DNA from: Streptococcus parasanguinis
GTDB lineage: Bacteria; Bacillota; Bacilli; Lactobacillales; Streptococcaceae
Reading direction: 5' to 3'
Assembly (NCBI RefSeq): GCF_019929185.1
Contig: NZ_JAHZPC010000003.1
Location: forward strand, 141,207-205,206
DNA: 64,000 nucleotides
Each line of letters opens with the position of its first letter. The stretch's first letter is position 1. The notes under the pieces are model-generated. The model worked only from the letters and a program-made list of their open reading frames with translations, had not been told where the DNA came from and ran no database searches. The position numbers and the translations under genes are program-made. This document shows positions 27,363 through 38,459 of the stretch, piece after piece.

Positions 27363-28673
27363 CTATCCTGCGAATCGTTTTGTTTTAACCCATTTGGTTT
27401 CTTTCCGGTGCAATAGTTTATCCATCACAATCGAAGAGATGGCATCAATCGACACAATGATAAACAGTTGAGAATAGGTGAAATAGGCAGCCAAGGCCAA
27501 CCAAATTTGCTTGGTAGTGGCTTGCCCAAATTGTGAAGCCAGCGCTACATTAATCTGAAGCAGATAAAGCCCGATCATCAAGATCCAATTGAAGAGCATC
27601 AATTGCGCAATATAGATATTTTCAGAATCAAAGGCAAATGGAATTTGCACACCTGGCACCACTGTATGGATACACATGGCTAGAATATTGGCAAAAAAGA
27701 TCAAGTCCGATAAGACGATGGCAGCGTTAAACCAGAAGAAGACACAGGAATAGTTGGTCACTTCTAACTTCACGCGCCAATTTCCCTTACCAAATAAATG
27801 CTTGAAGTTGGAAAGAACCACTTCATAATTCCCTTTGGCCCAACGTTTCCGCTGCATATAGTAACTCTTCAGAGTCTCTGGCTCTTGTTGGAAGGCTTCT
27901 GAATTATAGGCTAGCGCAATCAACTTCCCACTTTGCATAATCTTGAAGGAAATATCCGTATCCTCAGTCAAGGCACCGTTTTTCCATCCTCCAATACTCT
28001 TGACAAATTCGGTTTGAATAATGAAGTTAGTTCCTGGAATCCGTCCAATCTTAAAGAGATGCCACATGCCCACATGGTGGACCCGTTGGGTGACAACAAT
28101 CTCTTGGTTGATACAGCGGGTCAAGAAGTTTTGATTGGCATTCCGCGTTTTATTGCGGCCGAAAGAAGCCACATGGCGTTCTGGATCTTTGAGGACTTCT
28201 TTCACAAGGAAATAAAGAGCATTCTTTTCAGGCATGGCATCTGCATCATAGACGCAGATATAGTCTCCGGTCGCCATGGCCAAAGCGTCATTTAACACAC
28301 CGGCTTTCCCACCTGTCCCGCTTCGATTGATAATGGTCAAATCACGTCCTGCATACTCTGGCAATGCTTTAACTGCCAAACACTCTTCATAAGTGCGATC
28401 GGAACAATTATCCGCAAACAGTAGTAATTCTACACGATCATGTGGGTAGTTCAAATCAAGGATCGCTTTGGCTGTCTGTGCAATAACCACATCCTCATTA
28501 TGGGCAGGTACGACGATCGTCACTTTTGGATAATAAGGAAGCGGATCCGTATTGACACGAAAATCACTGTGTTTAAACCAAAAATGAACGGCTGAAAAGA
28601 GGATTACTAAGCCCCAGGCTAAGGACAGCCAAATCGAAATCAAGGCAATAATCATCACAATTTGACTAATCAT
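27363..28673 (-). CDS. BcsA/PgaC-like membrane glycosyltransferase (GT2 synthase)
   Basis: A 436-residue processive GT2. Two N-terminal helices (1-30), then a catalytic domain with VPAHNEDVVI, FADNCSDRT, YDADAMPEKN (DxD), LTEDTDIS (TED) and QRKRW (QxxRW) near 285, then four to five helices. No PilZ domain is attached. It should polymerise a nucleotide sugar and export the chain. The ATG at 28673 is chosen because AAGGCGG precedes it and it overlaps the stop of the 46-residue gene (ATGATTAG). A GTG ten codons upstream is possible. Confidence 0.92.
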   Translation of the reverse strand: MISQIVMIIALISIWLSLAWGLVILFSAVHFWFKHSDFRVNTDPLPYYPKVTIVVPAHNEDVVIAQTAKAILDLNYPHDRVELLLFADNCSDRTYEECLAVKALPEYAGRDLTIINRSGTGGKAGVLNDALAMATGDYICVYDADAMPEKNALYFLVKEVLKDPERHVASFGRNKTRNANQNFLTRCINQEIVVTQRVHHVGMWHLFKIGRIPGTNFIIQTEFVKSIGGWKNGALTEDTDISFKIMQSGKLIALAYNSEAFQQEPETLKSYYMQRKRWAKGNYEVVLSNFKHLFGKGNWRVKLEVTNYSCVFFWFNAAIVLSDLIFFANILAMCIHTVVPGVQIPFAFDSENIYIAQLMLFNWILMIGLYLLQINVALASQFGQATTKQIWLALAAYFTYSQLFIIVSIDAISSIVMDKLLHRKETKWVKTKRFAG

Positions 28674-28806
28674 GGTCCACCGCCTTAAAGTTTTTATTGA
28701 CACGGCGGTAAATCACCGTATAAGCTACAAATAATACAATAAAGCACAAGGCAAAAAATACACTGATGCCTACAGCTATATTAAAAAATATATTTGTAAG
28801 AGACAT
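28666..28806 (-). CDS. 46-residue single-span membrane peptide in the synthase operon
   Basis: It starts MSLTNIFFNIAVGISVFFAL and continues through one long hydrophobic helix (5-33) to a basic and polar end (YRRVNKNFKAVDHD). AGGAGGAAAAC precedes the ATG. The stop overlaps the synthase start by 8 bases, a strong sign of a real, coupled gene. Small membrane partners are common in synthase operons, and a role in supporting the synthase is inferred. Confidence 0.8.
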   Translation of the reverse strand: MSLTNIFFNIAVGISVFFALCFIVLFVAYTVIYRRVNKNFKAVDHD

Positions 28807-28815
28807 GTTTTCCTC

Positions 28816-29604
28816 CTAATATTCCACAATAATATCTGTTTCAAGTTGACGTTTTAAGTAACGAATCATTTCTTTATAGCGATGGTATTTGGTTCGATTG
28901 GATTGATCCACTACAAGAAATCCTGACTGAAATTGGATGCCCTGAACCCCATCTTCTCCTTGGAAAACCAGTCCTTCCAACTGTGGTTTTAAGACCGTCA
29001 TATAATCGCTCTTCAGATCCCGCTCGCTATCAGAAGATAAGATCAAGAAATTACCGTCTGATACATAATACAAGCTTTCATTTGGCTTCAGATGATGCGT
29101 TAACAAATAGTTGATTTGGTTTAAGGTCCGATTGTACTCTCTCGGTTGCAATTGGAAGAACAATTCCTCGTGCGACCAGTGAATGAGCAAGGCCTGAATC
29201 GTATCATTGGTTTGTCCGCCATAAGAAGCGATGCGGTTGCGGTAATCTGCGTAAGCTTCTGCCTCTTGATCCTTCACTTTTGCAATCTCTTTAAAGAGGT
29301 GATAGCGAATTCGGGTCAAGATTCCAATCAAGATCGGAAAACTAAAGAGCAAGAGCAAGGCTTGATGAAATGGGATATAGACAACACCCGCCACCAAAAA
29401 GACAATCCCAAGGGCAAATGACAACAGGATGGTCCATGTCAACAATAAATCCGATAAAACAATAGCAGCAAATAATCCTAAAACAAAGAATAATCCTTCT
29501 TCAATCAGAATCTCTCTTGCAAAAAACAAGCAGTAAAGTAAAAGAAGTACTTCGAAAACAATCAAAATCAGCAACCATCTACTTAACTTTTCCGTTTTTT
29601 TCAT
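28816..29604 (-). CDS. Membrane protein with a degenerate GGDEF-like domain
   Basis: A 262-residue protein. Residues 10-98 form three to four transmembrane segments, 100-125 a charged linker, and 130-262 an alpha/beta domain with the layout of GGDEF. In this domain LLIHWSHEELFFQL would be the first strand, LNQINYLLTHHLKPNESLYYV the central helix and following strand, and SDGNFLILSS (182-191) takes the place of GGDEF-FLILLP. The catalytic glycines and acidic residues are missing, so it should not make c-di-GMP. It could bind a nucleotide or serve as a scaffold. The ATG directly follows the epimerase stop (TAAATG). The fold call is from pattern only. Confidence 0.75.
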   Translation of the reverse strand: MKKTEKLSRWLLILIVFEVLLLLYCLFFAREILIEEGLFFVLGLFAAIVLSDLLLTWTILLSFALGIVFLVAGVVYIPFHQALLLLFSFPILIGILTRIRYHLFKEIAKVKDQEAEAYADYRNRIASYGGQTNDTIQALLIHWSHEELFFQLQPREYNRTLNQINYLLTHHLKPNESLYYVSDGNFLILSSDSERDLKSDYMTVLKPQLEGLVFQGEDGVQGIQFQSGFLVVDQSNRTKYHRYKEMIRYLKRQLETDIIVEY

Positions 29605-30759
29605 TTATTCTTTCTCTCCCTCATGAAATTCTTCGGCAGCCTCTCCCTGGCCAAAGTAATGTTTAATGGCTTGTACGATTCGCTCAGAAGCTCTTCCATC
29701 CCCATAAGGATTTCGCGCATTCGCCATTTCTAGATAAAGATGTTCATTGGTTAAGAGCTCTGTCATCGTCGTTTTGACGACATCAGGATCCGTTCCAACT
29801 AATTTCAAAGTTCCCGCTTTGACCCCTTCTGGGCGTTCCGTTGTATCGCGTAATACCAATACCGGTTTTCCTAATGATGGCGCCTCCTCTTGCACCCCAC
29901 CTGAATCCGACATGATAAAGTAACTTCTCGAAGCTAAGTTGTGGAAATCTAGTACATCTAGAGGCTCAATGAGGTGGATCCGATCATGATCTCCTAATAG
30001 ATCGTTTGCCGCCTCTTGGACCGCTGGACTAAGATGCACTGGGTAAACCACTTCAATAGTCGGTTCTTGATCCACCATTTCTCTCAGAGCCCCAAAGACC
30101 GCTCGCATAGGTTGGCCTTGATTTTCTCTTCGATGCATGGTGACCAGGATGACTTTTTTAGCTGGATCCAATTGATCCAGTACTTCGTGGTGATAGTCCT
30201 CTTGAACCGTTAGTTTCAGCGCATCAATGGCAGTATTTCCTGTCACCACAATAGAGGATTCCGGATGATTTTCTTTTAAGAGATTGGCCTTACTTTCGCC
30301 CGTCGGCGCAAAATACAGATCCGCTAAATCATCCGTCATTTGACGGTTCATCTCTTCTGGATACGGAGAATATTTATCAAAGGTTCTCAAACCAGCTTCG
30401 ACGTGACCAATGCGGACTTGATTGTAAAAGGCAACCAGACTCGCCGCAAAGGTAGTAGTCGTATCTCCATGGACGAGCACCATATCCGGCTTTTCTTTTT
30501 TGATAACTGGATCTAATTGATTCAGAATTTTAGAGGTAATGTCTAATAAGGTCTGACTTTTCCCCATAATATCCAAATCGTAATCAGGTACGATGTTAAA
30601 GGTTTCTAAAACCTGGTCCAACATTTGACGGTGCTGAGCAGTGACCACTGTGATGGTCTCAATAACCTCCTTTTGTTTTTGTAACTCCAGCACCAAAGGG
30701 GCCATCTTGATGGCCTCCGGTCGCGTCCCAAACACAACCATAATTTTCAATTTTCCCAT
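29605..30759 (-). CDS. wecB: UDP-N-acetylglucosamine 2-epimerase (non-hydrolysing)
   Basis: A 384-residue GT-B-fold epimerase: MVVFGTRPEAIKMAPLVLEL, VLVHGDTTTTFAASL, VGHVEAGLRTFDKYSPYPEEMNRQ, TMHRRENQG and SDSGGVQEEAPSLGKPVLVLRDTTERPEG. It interconverts UDP-GlcNAc and UDP-ManNAc. It is the first gene of the polysaccharide cluster, behind a strong promoter (30822-30850). This suggests that ManNAc is a building block of the polymer. Confidence 0.96.
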   Translation of the reverse strand: MGKLKIMVVFGTRPEAIKMAPLVLELQKQKEVIETITVVTAQHRQMLDQVLETFNIVPDYDLDIMGKSQTLLDITSKILNQLDPVIKKEKPDMVLVHGDTTTTFAASLVAFYNQVRIGHVEAGLRTFDKYSPYPEEMNRQMTDDLADLYFAPTGESKANLLKENHPESSIVVTGNTAIDALKLTVQEDYHHEVLDQLDPAKKVILVTMHRRENQGQPMRAVFGALREMVDQEPTIEVVYPVHLSPAVQEAANDLLGDHDRIHLIEPLDVLDFHNLASRSYFIMSDSGGVQEEAPSLGKPVLVLRDTTERPEGVKAGTLKLVGTDPDVVKTTMTELLTNEHLYLEMANARNPYGDGRASERIVQAIKHYFGQGEAAEEFHEGEKE

Positions 30760-30821
30760 AAACTTCTCCCGTTGACATGCATGTAATTCAACATTTTTTT
30801 AAATTGTGTACATCTTTTTTC

Positions 30822-30850
30822 ATTCTACCGCCAATGACTTTAAATGTCAA
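30822..30850 (-). promoter_or_regulatory. Promoter of the wecB polysaccharide operon
   Basis: On the minus strand TTGACA (30845-30850), 17 bases, TAGAAT (30822-30827), giving a leader of about 55 bases. The region 30851-31040 upstream is very AT-rich with no gene; I see nothing definite in it. Confidence 0.8.
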
Positions 30851-31043
30851 ACCGATTTTGGGTTTTATAAAGAAATTACTAATAGTTAGTCATTTTATTA
30901 TTTTGGTGTTTAGAATACATATCCATATAATCACTAATTGTAAGTATTTACAGCACGACTTTTACCGGGCTAATATTTTTGGTAAAAAAATAATTCAATA
31001 ATTATACAATTATTTTTCAAATAATAAATTTTTATAATTTTTT

Positions 31044-31075
31044 CAAAAAAAGCCGGAACTTGTAGTTCCGACTTA
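31044..31075 (-). terminator. rpoC terminator
   Basis: A stem AAGTCGGAACT/AGTTCCGGCTT (31064-31074 with 31050-31060, one wobble) is followed by TTTTT on the minus strand, a few bases after rpoC. Confidence 0.92.
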
Positions 31076-31080
31076 TTTTC

Positions 31081-34000
31081 TTATTTTTCTACGACTTCAG
31101 CTGTTTGAACTTCATCGACTGTTCCATCTGTTAATGGCACTTCTTCGATGATTTCAACTTCATTGACTGCTTGTGGTTCCAAGTTACGGTAACGAGCCAT
31201 ACCTGTACCTGCAGGAATAATCTTACCAATGATAACATTTTCCTTAAGTCCAAGGAGATGGTCTTTCTTACCACGGATCGCTGCGTCAGTAAGGACACGA
31301 GTTGTTTCCTGGAAGGAAGCCGCTGACAAGAAACTGTTGGTTTCAAGAGAGGCTTTGGTGATTCCCATAAGGACTGGACGTGCAGTCGCAGGAACTCCAC
31401 CAGAGATAAGGACATCCTTATTAGCATCTGTAAAGTCTGTGATATCCATGAGCGTACCCATGAGAAGGTCTGTATCTCCTGGATCCATGACACGTACTTT
31501 ACGAATCATTTGACGCACCATTACCTCGATGTGTTTGTCGCCGATTTCTACCCCTTGGCTACGGTATACTTTTTGTACTTCCGCAAGGAGGTAAGTTTCA
31601 ACTGACAAGACATCACGTACAGCAAGGAGACGTTTTGGTTGAATAGATCCTTCTGTCAGAGCATCACCACGAGAGACTTGATCTCCCACTTCGACTTTCA
31701 TGCGGGCAGTGTAAGGGACAACATATTCGCCCTCACCAGTTGCTCCGCTAACAAAGACTTTCTTGGTCCGTGTAGAAGCATCTTCTTCGATGGCTGTGAC
31801 TTCCCCTTTGACCTCAGTGATGACCGCTTCCCCTTTTGGATTGCGGGCTTCAAAGATTTCTTGGACACGAGGAAGACCTTGAGTGATATCGGTATTTGAG
31901 GCAACCCCACCCGTGTGGAAGGTACGCATGGTCAACTGTGTACCAGGTTCCCCGATAGATTGGGCAGCGATGGTTCCGACTGCTTCACCCACTTCAACCG
32001 CATCACCAGTCGCCAAGTTGATACCATAACAGTGACGGCAGACACCATGGCGGGTGTTACATGTAAAGACAGAGCGGATAGTGACTTCTTCCACACCAGC
32101 TTTGACAATTTCACGTGCTAGGTCTTCTGAAATCAAGGTATCTGGACCAACGATGACTTCACCTGTTTCAGGATGTTTAACAGATTTCTTGGTATAACGA
32201 CCAGTCAAACGTTCTTCGAGTGGTTCGATCATTTCCTTACCATCAGTAATGGCACGGATCACAAGTCCACGATCTGTTCCACAGTCGTCTTCACGGATAA
32301 TGACGTCTTGGGCCACGTCAACCAAACGACGAGTCAAGTAACCTGAGTCGGCTGTCTTCAAGGCCGTATCGGTCATCCCTTTACGGGCACCGTGAGTTGA
32401 GAAGAACATTTCGAGTACTGACAAACCTTCGCGGAAGTTTGACAGGATTGGCAATTCCATGATCCGTCCGTTTGGAGCGGCCATCAAACCACGCATACCG
32501 GCAAGTTGCGAGAAGTTTGAGATGTTACCACGGGCTCCAGAGTCCATCATCATAACGATTGGGTTCTTCGGATCTTGGTTATCTACCAAGCGTTTTTCCA
32601 ATTTTTCACGGGCTGCACGCCATTCAGCTGTAACGGCATTGTAGCGTTCGTCATCTGTGATCAAACCACGACGGAATTGTTTGGTGATTTGTTCTACACG
32701 TTTGTGAGATTCTTCAATGATTTCTGCCTTGTCTTCAACGACCGGAATATCGGCAATCCCCACTGTCAAACCAGCAAGGGTTGAGTGATGGTAACCCAAA
32801 TCTTTCAAGCGGTCCAAGAAAGCAGATGTTTCGGTTGTACGGAAGCGTTTGAAGATTTCTGCGATGATATTTCCAAGATTTTTCTTCTTGAATGGAACGT
32901 TTAATTCCAATTTCTCAATCGCTGCTTTGACATCTTGACCAGGCTCCAAGAAGTACTTAGCTGGAACGCCTTCTGTCAAGTTGGCATTATTTGGCTCTTG
33001 AAGGTATGGAAGTTCTGCAGGCATGATATCGTTAAAGAGGATCTTACCAACAGTTGTCAAGAGAATCTTGTGTTGTTGCGCTTCTGTCCATGGTTTGTTC
33101 AAGCTATCTGTCGCAATTCCGACACGGGTATGCAAGTGAACATAGCCATTGCGAAGGGCCATGACCGCTTCATCACGGTCTTTAAAGACCATGCCTTCGC
33201 CTTCACGACCAGCTTCTTCCATAGTGAGGTAGTAGTTCCCCAATACCATATCCTGAGATGGGGTAACAACTGGTTTACCGTCTTTTGGATTCAAGATGTG
33301 CTCAGCAGCCAACATCAAGATACGAGCTTCTGCTTGGGCTTCTTCTGAAAGCGGTACGTGGATGGCCATTTGGTCACCGTCAAAGTCGGCATTGTAGGCT
33401 TCACAGACAAGTGGGTGCAAGCGAAGGGCTTTCCCGTCAATCAAGACAGGTTCAAAGGCTTGGATCCCCAAACGGTGAAGGGTCGGTGCGCGGTTCAAGA
33501 GAACTGGGTGTTCTTTGATCACTTCTTCTAGGATATCCCAGATGCGTTCATCTCCACGTTCGACCAAGCGTTTTGCAGCTTTGACGTTTTGCACGATATC
33601 ACGCGCAACGATTTCACGCATCACGAATGGTTTGAAGAGCTCGATCGCCATTTCACGTGGCACACCACATTGGTACATTTTAAGAGTTGGACCAACGGCG
33701 ATAACGGAACGTCCTGAGAAGTCAACCCGTTTACCGAGCAAGTTTTGACGGAAGCGTCCTTGTTTCCCTTTGAGCATGTGGCTCAAGGATTTTAATGGAC
33801 GGCTACCTGGTCCTGTGATCGGACGACCACGACGACCGTTGTCGATCAAAGCATCGACAGCTTCTTGGAGCATCCGTTTTTCGTTTTGCACGATGATACC
33901 TGGTGCATTCAACTCAAGCAAACGAGCCAAACGGTTGTTCCGGTTAATTACCCGGCGATAAAGGTCATTCAAGTCAGAGGCGGCAAAACGGCCACCATCC

Positions 34001-34734
34001 AATTGGACCATCGGACGAAGATCTGGTGGAATAACAGGAAGGATGTTGAGGACCATCCATTCGGGCTTGTTGCCAGATTTATAGAAGGCATCCAAGACAT
34101 CCAAACGACGCACAGCCTTCACACGTTTTTGACCAGTTGCAGTCTTCAATTCTTCTTTCAAGAGAGCAATTTCAGCTTCCAGATCCACTTGTTTCAAGAG
34201 GTCTTGGATGGCTTCTGCACCCATCTTAGCTACAAAGGAACCTGGTCCGTATTCACGCAAGCGTTCACGGTATTCACGTTCTGTCATGATGGATTTGTGC
34301 TCAAGTGGAGTATCTTTTGGATCGATCACCACATAAGCTGCGAAGTAGATGACTTCTTCAAGGGCACGAGGGCTCATATCCAAGGTCAATCCCATACGAG
34401 AAGGGATTCCTTTGAAGTACCAGATGTGTGATACAGGTGCTTTCAACTCGATGTGCCCCATGCGTTCACGACGAACTTTCGCACGTGTTACTTCAACCCC
34501 ACAGCGGTCACAAACAATCCCTTTGTAACGGATTCGTTTGTATTTCCCACACGCACATTCCCAGTCTTTTGTAGGTCCAAAGATGACTTCATCAAAGAGA
34601 CCCTCACGTTCTGGTTTCAATGTACGGTAGTTGATTGTTTCAGGTTTCTTGACCTCTCCATAAGACCATGAACGGACCTTGCTTGGAGAAGCTAGGGTGA
34701 TTTGCATACTTTTAAAACGATTTACATCAACCAC
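31081..34734 (-). CDS. rpoC: RNA polymerase beta' subunit
   Basis: A 1217-residue RpoC. It has the N-terminal zinc site [20 protein letters not shown], the catalytic [12 protein letters not shown] loop (about 450), the bridge-helix region and the second zinc site CGTDRG...[13 protein letters not shown]. It is the largest catalytic subunit of RNA polymerase. It is separated from rpoB by 155 bases that fold into a long hairpin. The length is normal for a streptococcus. Confidence 0.99.
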   Translation of the reverse strand: MVDVNRFKSMQITLASPSKVRSWSYGEVKKPETINYRTLKPEREGLFDEVIFGPTKDWECACGKYKRIRYKGIVCDRCGVEVTRAKVRRERMGHIELKAPVSHIWYFKGIPSRMGLTLDMSPRALEEVIYFAAYVVIDPKDTPLEHKSIMTEREYRERLREYGPGSFVAKMGAEAIQDLLKQVDLEAEIALLKEELKTATGQKRVKAVRRLDVLDAFYKSGNKPEWMVLNILPVIPPDLRPMVQLDGGRFAASDLNDLYRRVINRNNRLARLLELNAPGIIVQNEKRMLQEAVDALIDNGRRGRPITGPGSRPLKSLSHMLKGKQGRFRQNLLGKRVDFSGRSVIAVGPTLKMYQCGVPREMAIELFKPFVMREIVARDIVQNVKAAKRLVERGDERIWDILEEVIKEHPVLLNRAPTLHRLGIQAFEPVLIDGKALRLHPLVCEAYNADFDGDQMAIHVPLSEEAQAEARILMLAAEHILNPKDGKPVVTPSQDMVLGNYYLTMEEAGREGEGMVFKDRDEAVMALRNGYVHLHTRVGIATDSLNKPWTEAQQHKILLTTVGKILFNDIMPAELPYLQEPNNANLTEGVPAKYFLEPGQDVKAAIEKLELNVPFKKKNLGNIIAEIFKRFRTTETSAFLDRLKDLGYHHSTLAGLTVGIADIPVVEDKAEIIEESHKRVEQITKQFRRGLITDDERYNAVTAEWRAAREKLEKRLVDNQDPKNPIVMMMDSGARGNISNFSQLAGMRGLMAAPNGRIMELPILSNFREGLSVLEMFFSTHGARKGMTDTALKTADSGYLTRRLVDVAQDVIIREDDCGTDRGLVIRAITDGKEMIEPLEERLTGRYTKKSVKHPETGEVIVGPDTLISEDLAREIVKAGVEEVTIRSVFTCNTRHGVCRHCYGINLATGDAVEVGEAVGTIAAQSIGEPGTQLTMRTFHTGGVASNTDITQGLPRVQEIFEARNPKGEAVITEVKGEVTAIEEDASTRTKKVFVSGATGEGEYVVPYTARMKVEVGDQVSRGDALTEGSIQPKRLLAVRDVLSVETYLLAEVQKVYRSQGVEIGDKHIEVMVRQMIRKVRVMDPGDTDLLMGTLMDITDFTDANKDVLISGGVPATARPVLMGITKASLETNSFLSAASFQETTRVLTDAAIRGKKDHLLGLKENVIIGKIIPAGTGMARYRNLEPQAVNEVEIIEEVPLTDGTVDEVQTAEVVEK

Positions 34735-34774
34735 TATTTCTTACCTTTCCTTGTTTTCATACTTGTTTCATTTG

Positions 34775-34829
34775 GATACAGCTTAGGTGGGGAAAGAAAA
34801 CTTTCTTGCCACCTCCTTGTGTCTGTATC
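34775..34829 (-). other. Long hairpin between rpoB and rpoC
   Basis: GATACAG (34823-34829) pairs with CTGTATC (34775-34781). Inner pairs AGGTGG/CCACCT and GAAAG/CTTTC surround a small loop. It has no T-tract. It may be a processing site or a stability element in the rpoBC mRNA. Confidence 0.6.
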
Positions 34830-34889
34830 TTGTTATCGAATCATCCTGTCAGAAGCATTGGTTTCTCACAAGACAATCATTTTTACTGA

Positions 34890-37800
34890 TTATTTTTCTG
34901 ATTCTTCAGCATCAAAGGCTGCTTTTGCTTCCTTGGCTGCTTTTTCACGTGCTTTTTCAAGGTCATCCACATGAATCACATCATCGTCTTCCCCTTCATC
35001 GAGGTCACGAAGTTCCACTTCTTGATCATCTTCGTCCAAGACACGCATGTCAAGACCAAGAGATTGCAATTCTTTGACAAGAACGCGGAAGGATTCTGGT
35101 ACACCTGGTTTTGGAATTGGTTTACCTTTGGTAATCGCTTCATAAGCTTTCAAACGTCCGTTGACATCATCTGACTTGTAAGTCAAGATTTCTTGAAGGA
35201 CATTTGATGCACCATAAGCCTCAAGGGCCCACACTTCCATTTCCCCGAAACGTTGTCCACCAAACTGAGCTTTCCCTCCGAGTGGTTGTTGGGTAACCAT
35301 TGAGTAAGGTCCGACTGAACGGGCATGGAGTTTATCATCAACCATGTGGTGAAGCTTGATCATGTACATGACACCGACAGAAACACGGTTGTCAAACGGC
35401 TCACCTGTACGTCCATCGTAAAGAATCGTCTTGGCATCACTATCCATACCAGCTTCTTTCACAGTATCCCAGAGGTCTTCTGAGCTTGCTCCGTCAAAGA
35501 CTGGTGTTGCGATGTGAATACCCAAGTTACGAGCGGCCATACCAAGGTGAAGTTCCATAACCTGACCGATATTCATACGTGATGGCACCCCAAGAGGGTT
35601 CAACATGATATCAACCGGTGTACCGTCTGGAAGGTAAGGCATATCTTCAACTGGAACAATACGAGACACAACCCCTTTGTTTCCGTGACGACCGGCCATC
35701 TTATCTCCGACGCGGATCTTGCGTTTTTGTGCGATGTAAACACGAACCAACATGTTGACACCCGATTGCAATTCATCTCCGTTTGCACGTGTAAAGATCT
35801 TAACATCGCGAACAACTCCATCTCCACCGTGAGGTACACGGAGTGATGTATCCCGCACTTCACGAGATTTATCTCCAAAGATCGCGTGAAGGAGACGTTC
35901 TTCAGCAGAAAGGTCTTTTTCACCCTTCGGTGTGACCTTACCGACAAGGATATCGCCTTCTTTTACTTCCGCACCAATACGGATAATACCTGTTTCATCC
36001 AAGTCACGAAGAGCATCTTCCCCGACGTTTGGAATTTCACGGGTAATTTCTTCAGGGCCTAACTTGGTATCGCGTGTTTCTGATTCGAATTCTTCCAAGT
36101 GAACAGATGTGTAGACATCTTCTTTCACCAAGCGTTCGCTCATGATAACGGCATCCTCGAAGTTATACCCTTCCCAAGTCATGTAAGCGACGATTGGGTT
36201 TTGACCAAGGGCCATTTCCCCTTTTTCCATCGATGGACCGTCAGCAATAAAGTCGCCTTTTTCAACAACATCGCCAACTTTTACAAGGGTACGTTGGTTG
36301 TAAGCCGTACCTGAGTTTGAACGACGGAATTTTTGGATGTGATATACATCAAGAGATCCATCTTCCCGACGAACTTCTACCTTGTCTGCATCCGCGTAAG
36401 TAACTTTACCATCGTGTTGAGCAATGACTGCAGCTCCTGAGTCATGGGCAGCTTGGTATTCCATACCAGTACCCACATAAGGGGCTTTTGGATCAATCAA
36501 TGGCACAGCCTGACGTTGCATGTTGGCACCCATGAGGGCACGGTTGGAGTCATCGTTTTCCAAGAAAGGAATACATGCTGTCGCAACGGCAACTACTTGT
36601 TTTGGAGACACGTCCATGTAGTCGACTTGATCAGATGGGAATTCCTGGTTGTTACCACGGTGACGTCCCATAACGATTGGCTCAGCAAAGCCACCTTTTT
36701 CGTTCAACTTAGAGTTGGCCTGAGCGACGATGTACTCATCTTCTTCATCGGCTGTCAACCAAACGATTTCGTTGGTCACTACACCTTTTTCACGGTCCAC
36801 TTTACGGTATGGCGTTTGAATGAAACCATATTTGTTCAAGTGTCCATAAGATGACAAGTTGTTGATCAAACCGATGTTTGGTCCTTCAGGTGTTTCGATT
36901 GGACACATACGACCATAGTGGGTATAGTGCACGTCACGCACTTCATATCCGGCACGGTCACGTGTCAAACCGCCAGGCCCTAAGGCAGACAAACGACGTT
37001 TGTGAGACAACTCAGAAAGTGGGTTGTGTTGGTCCATGAACTGTGACAATTGGGAAGATCCAAAGAATTCTTTAATTGCTGCAGTTACTGGACGAATGTT
37101 AATAATTTGTTGTGGTGTCAAGACATCGTTATCTTGTACAGACATCCGTTCGCGAACGTTTCGTTCCATCCGTGAAAGTCCAAGACGCACTTGGTTGGCA
37201 AGCAATTCACCAACGGCACGAATCCGACGGTTTCCAAGGTGGTCGATATCATCCACGCGGCCAAGACCTTCTGCAAGGTTCAAGAAATAGCTCATTTCTG
37301 CCAAGATATCAGCTGGAGTTACGATGCGCACTTTGTCAGATGGGTTGGCATTTCCGATGATGGTAACAACGCGGTCTGGATCTGTTGGAGCAACAACTTT
37401 GAATTTTTGCAATTCTACTGGCTCTGTCAAAACAGCAGCATCATTTGGAATGTAGGTGATTTTGTTCAAACCGTTATCCAATTGTTCAGAGATGCTGTCG
37501 ATGACATCGCGCGTCATGACAGTACCAGCTTCTACAAGGATTTCCCCTGTTTCAGCATCTACCAATGGTTCTGCGATGGTTTGGTTCAACAAGCGGTTCT
37601 TGATATTGAGTTTCTTGTTGATCTTGTAGCGACCGACAGGAGCCAAGTCATAACGACGTGGATCAAAGAAACGAGCTACCAACAAGCTGCGTGAGCTTTC
37701 CGCTGTTTTTGGTTCACCCGGACGAAGACGCTCGTAGATTTCTTTGAGGGCTTCATCTGTCCGTGAATCCATTGGATTTTTGTGGATATCTTTTTCAATG

Positions 37801-38459
37801 GTATTACGAACCAATTCGCTATCCCCAAAGATATCGATGATTTCATCATCTCCAGAGAATCCAAGAGCACGCACAAGAGTTGTAAATGGAATCTTACGTG
37901 TGCGGTCGATACGTGTGTAAGCAATGTCTTTTGAGTCGGTTTCAAGCTCTAACCAAGCCCCACGGTTAGGGATAACAGTTGATCCATAACCAACTTTACC
38001 ATTCTTGTCCACCTTATCATTGAAGTAGACACCTGGTGAGCGGACCAACTGAGATACGATAATCCGTTCTCCACCATTGATGATGAAGGTTCCCATTTCA
38101 GTCATGATTGGGAAATCACCAAAGAAAACTTCTTGGGTCTTGATTTCACCTGTTTCTTTGTTGACCAAACGGAAGGTCACAAAGATTGGTGCTGAGTAGC
38201 TAGCATCGTGGATGCGCGCTTCTTCAAGCGAATACTTAGGTTCACGGATTTCATAACCCACAAATTCCAATTCCATTGTATCCGTGAAGTTTGAGATGGG
38301 AAGTACATCTTCAAATACTTCCTTCAAGCCATGATCCAAGAAATCTTTGAATGAGTCTGTCTGGATTTCAATCAAGTTTGGTAAATCAAGAACCTCTTTG
38401 ATTCTTGAAAAACTACGACGGGTCCGATGTTTCCCGTATTGAACGTCATGTCCTGCCAA
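34890..38459 (-). CDS. rpoB: RNA polymerase beta subunit
   Basis: A 1189-residue RpoB. Rifampicin-region residues are [31 protein letters not shown] (about 463-495) with wild-type D, H and S at the classic resistance positions. The C-terminal part has [15 protein letters not shown]. The start codon is TTG (38457-38459), preceded by AAGGAG; no ATG fits the conserved [11 protein letters not shown] start. An acidic tail ([20 protein letters not shown]) closes it. A 285-base leader precedes it. Confidence 0.98.
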   Translation of the reverse strand: MAGHDVQYGKHRTRRSFSRIKEVLDLPNLIEIQTDSFKDFLDHGLKEVFEDVLPISNFTDTMELEFVGYEIREPKYSLEEARIHDASYSAPIFVTFRLVNKETGEIKTQEVFFGDFPIMTEMGTFIINGGERIIVSQLVRSPGVYFNDKVDKNGKVGYGSTVIPNRGAWLELETDSKDIAYTRIDRTRKIPFTTLVRALGFSGDDEIIDIFGDSELVRNTIEKDIHKNPMDSRTDEALKEIYERLRPGEPKTAESSRSLLVARFFDPRRYDLAPVGRYKINKKLNIKNRLLNQTIAEPLVDAETGEILVEAGTVMTRDVIDSISEQLDNGLNKITYIPNDAAVLTEPVELQKFKVVAPTDPDRVVTIIGNANPSDKVRIVTPADILAEMSYFLNLAEGLGRVDDIDHLGNRRIRAVGELLANQVRLGLSRMERNVRERMSVQDNDVLTPQQIINIRPVTAAIKEFFGSSQLSQFMDQHNPLSELSHKRRLSALGPGGLTRDRAGYEVRDVHYTHYGRMCPIETPEGPNIGLINNLSSYGHLNKYGFIQTPYRKVDREKGVVTNEIVWLTADEEDEYIVAQANSKLNEKGGFAEPIVMGRHRGNNQEFPSDQVDYMDVSPKQVVAVATACIPFLENDDSNRALMGANMQRQAVPLIDPKAPYVGTGMEYQAAHDSGAAVIAQHDGKVTYADADKVEVRREDGSLDVYHIQKFRRSNSGTAYNQRTLVKVGDVVEKGDFIADGPSMEKGEMALGQNPIVAYMTWEGYNFEDAVIMSERLVKEDVYTSVHLEEFESETRDTKLGPEEITREIPNVGEDALRDLDETGIIRIGAEVKEGDILVGKVTPKGEKDLSAEERLLHAIFGDKSREVRDTSLRVPHGGDGVVRDVKIFTRANGDELQSGVNMLVRVYIAQKRKIRVGDKMAGRHGNKGVVSRIVPVEDMPYLPDGTPVDIMLNPLGVPSRMNIGQVMELHLGMAARNLGIHIATPVFDGASSEDLWDTVKEAGMDSDAKTILYDGRTGEPFDNRVSVGVMYMIKLHHMVDDKLHARSVGPYSMVTQQPLGGKAQFGGQRFGEMEVWALEAYGASNVLQEILTYKSDDVNGRLKAYEAITKGKPIPKPGVPESFRVLVKELQSLGLDMRVLDEDDQEVELRDLDEGEDDDVIHVDDLEKAREKAAKEAKAAFDAEESEK

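Noticed and set aside
27363..28673. Hyaluronan synthase
   Set aside because: The GT2 lies with a GH8 gene and a UDP-GlcNAc epimerase, not with UDP-glucose dehydrogenase, and its layout is closer to BcsA/PgaC-type synthases.
30851..31040. A small gene or RNA in the AT-rich stretch between wecB and rpoC
   Set aside because: No ribosome binding site, no credible frame and no strong hairpin was found; the 74-codon plus-strand frame over it looks like noise.
33865..34431. A 188-codon plus-strand frame inside rpoC
   Set aside because: It lies wholly antisense to conserved rpoC codons and has no ribosome binding site; length alone is explained by codon bias.
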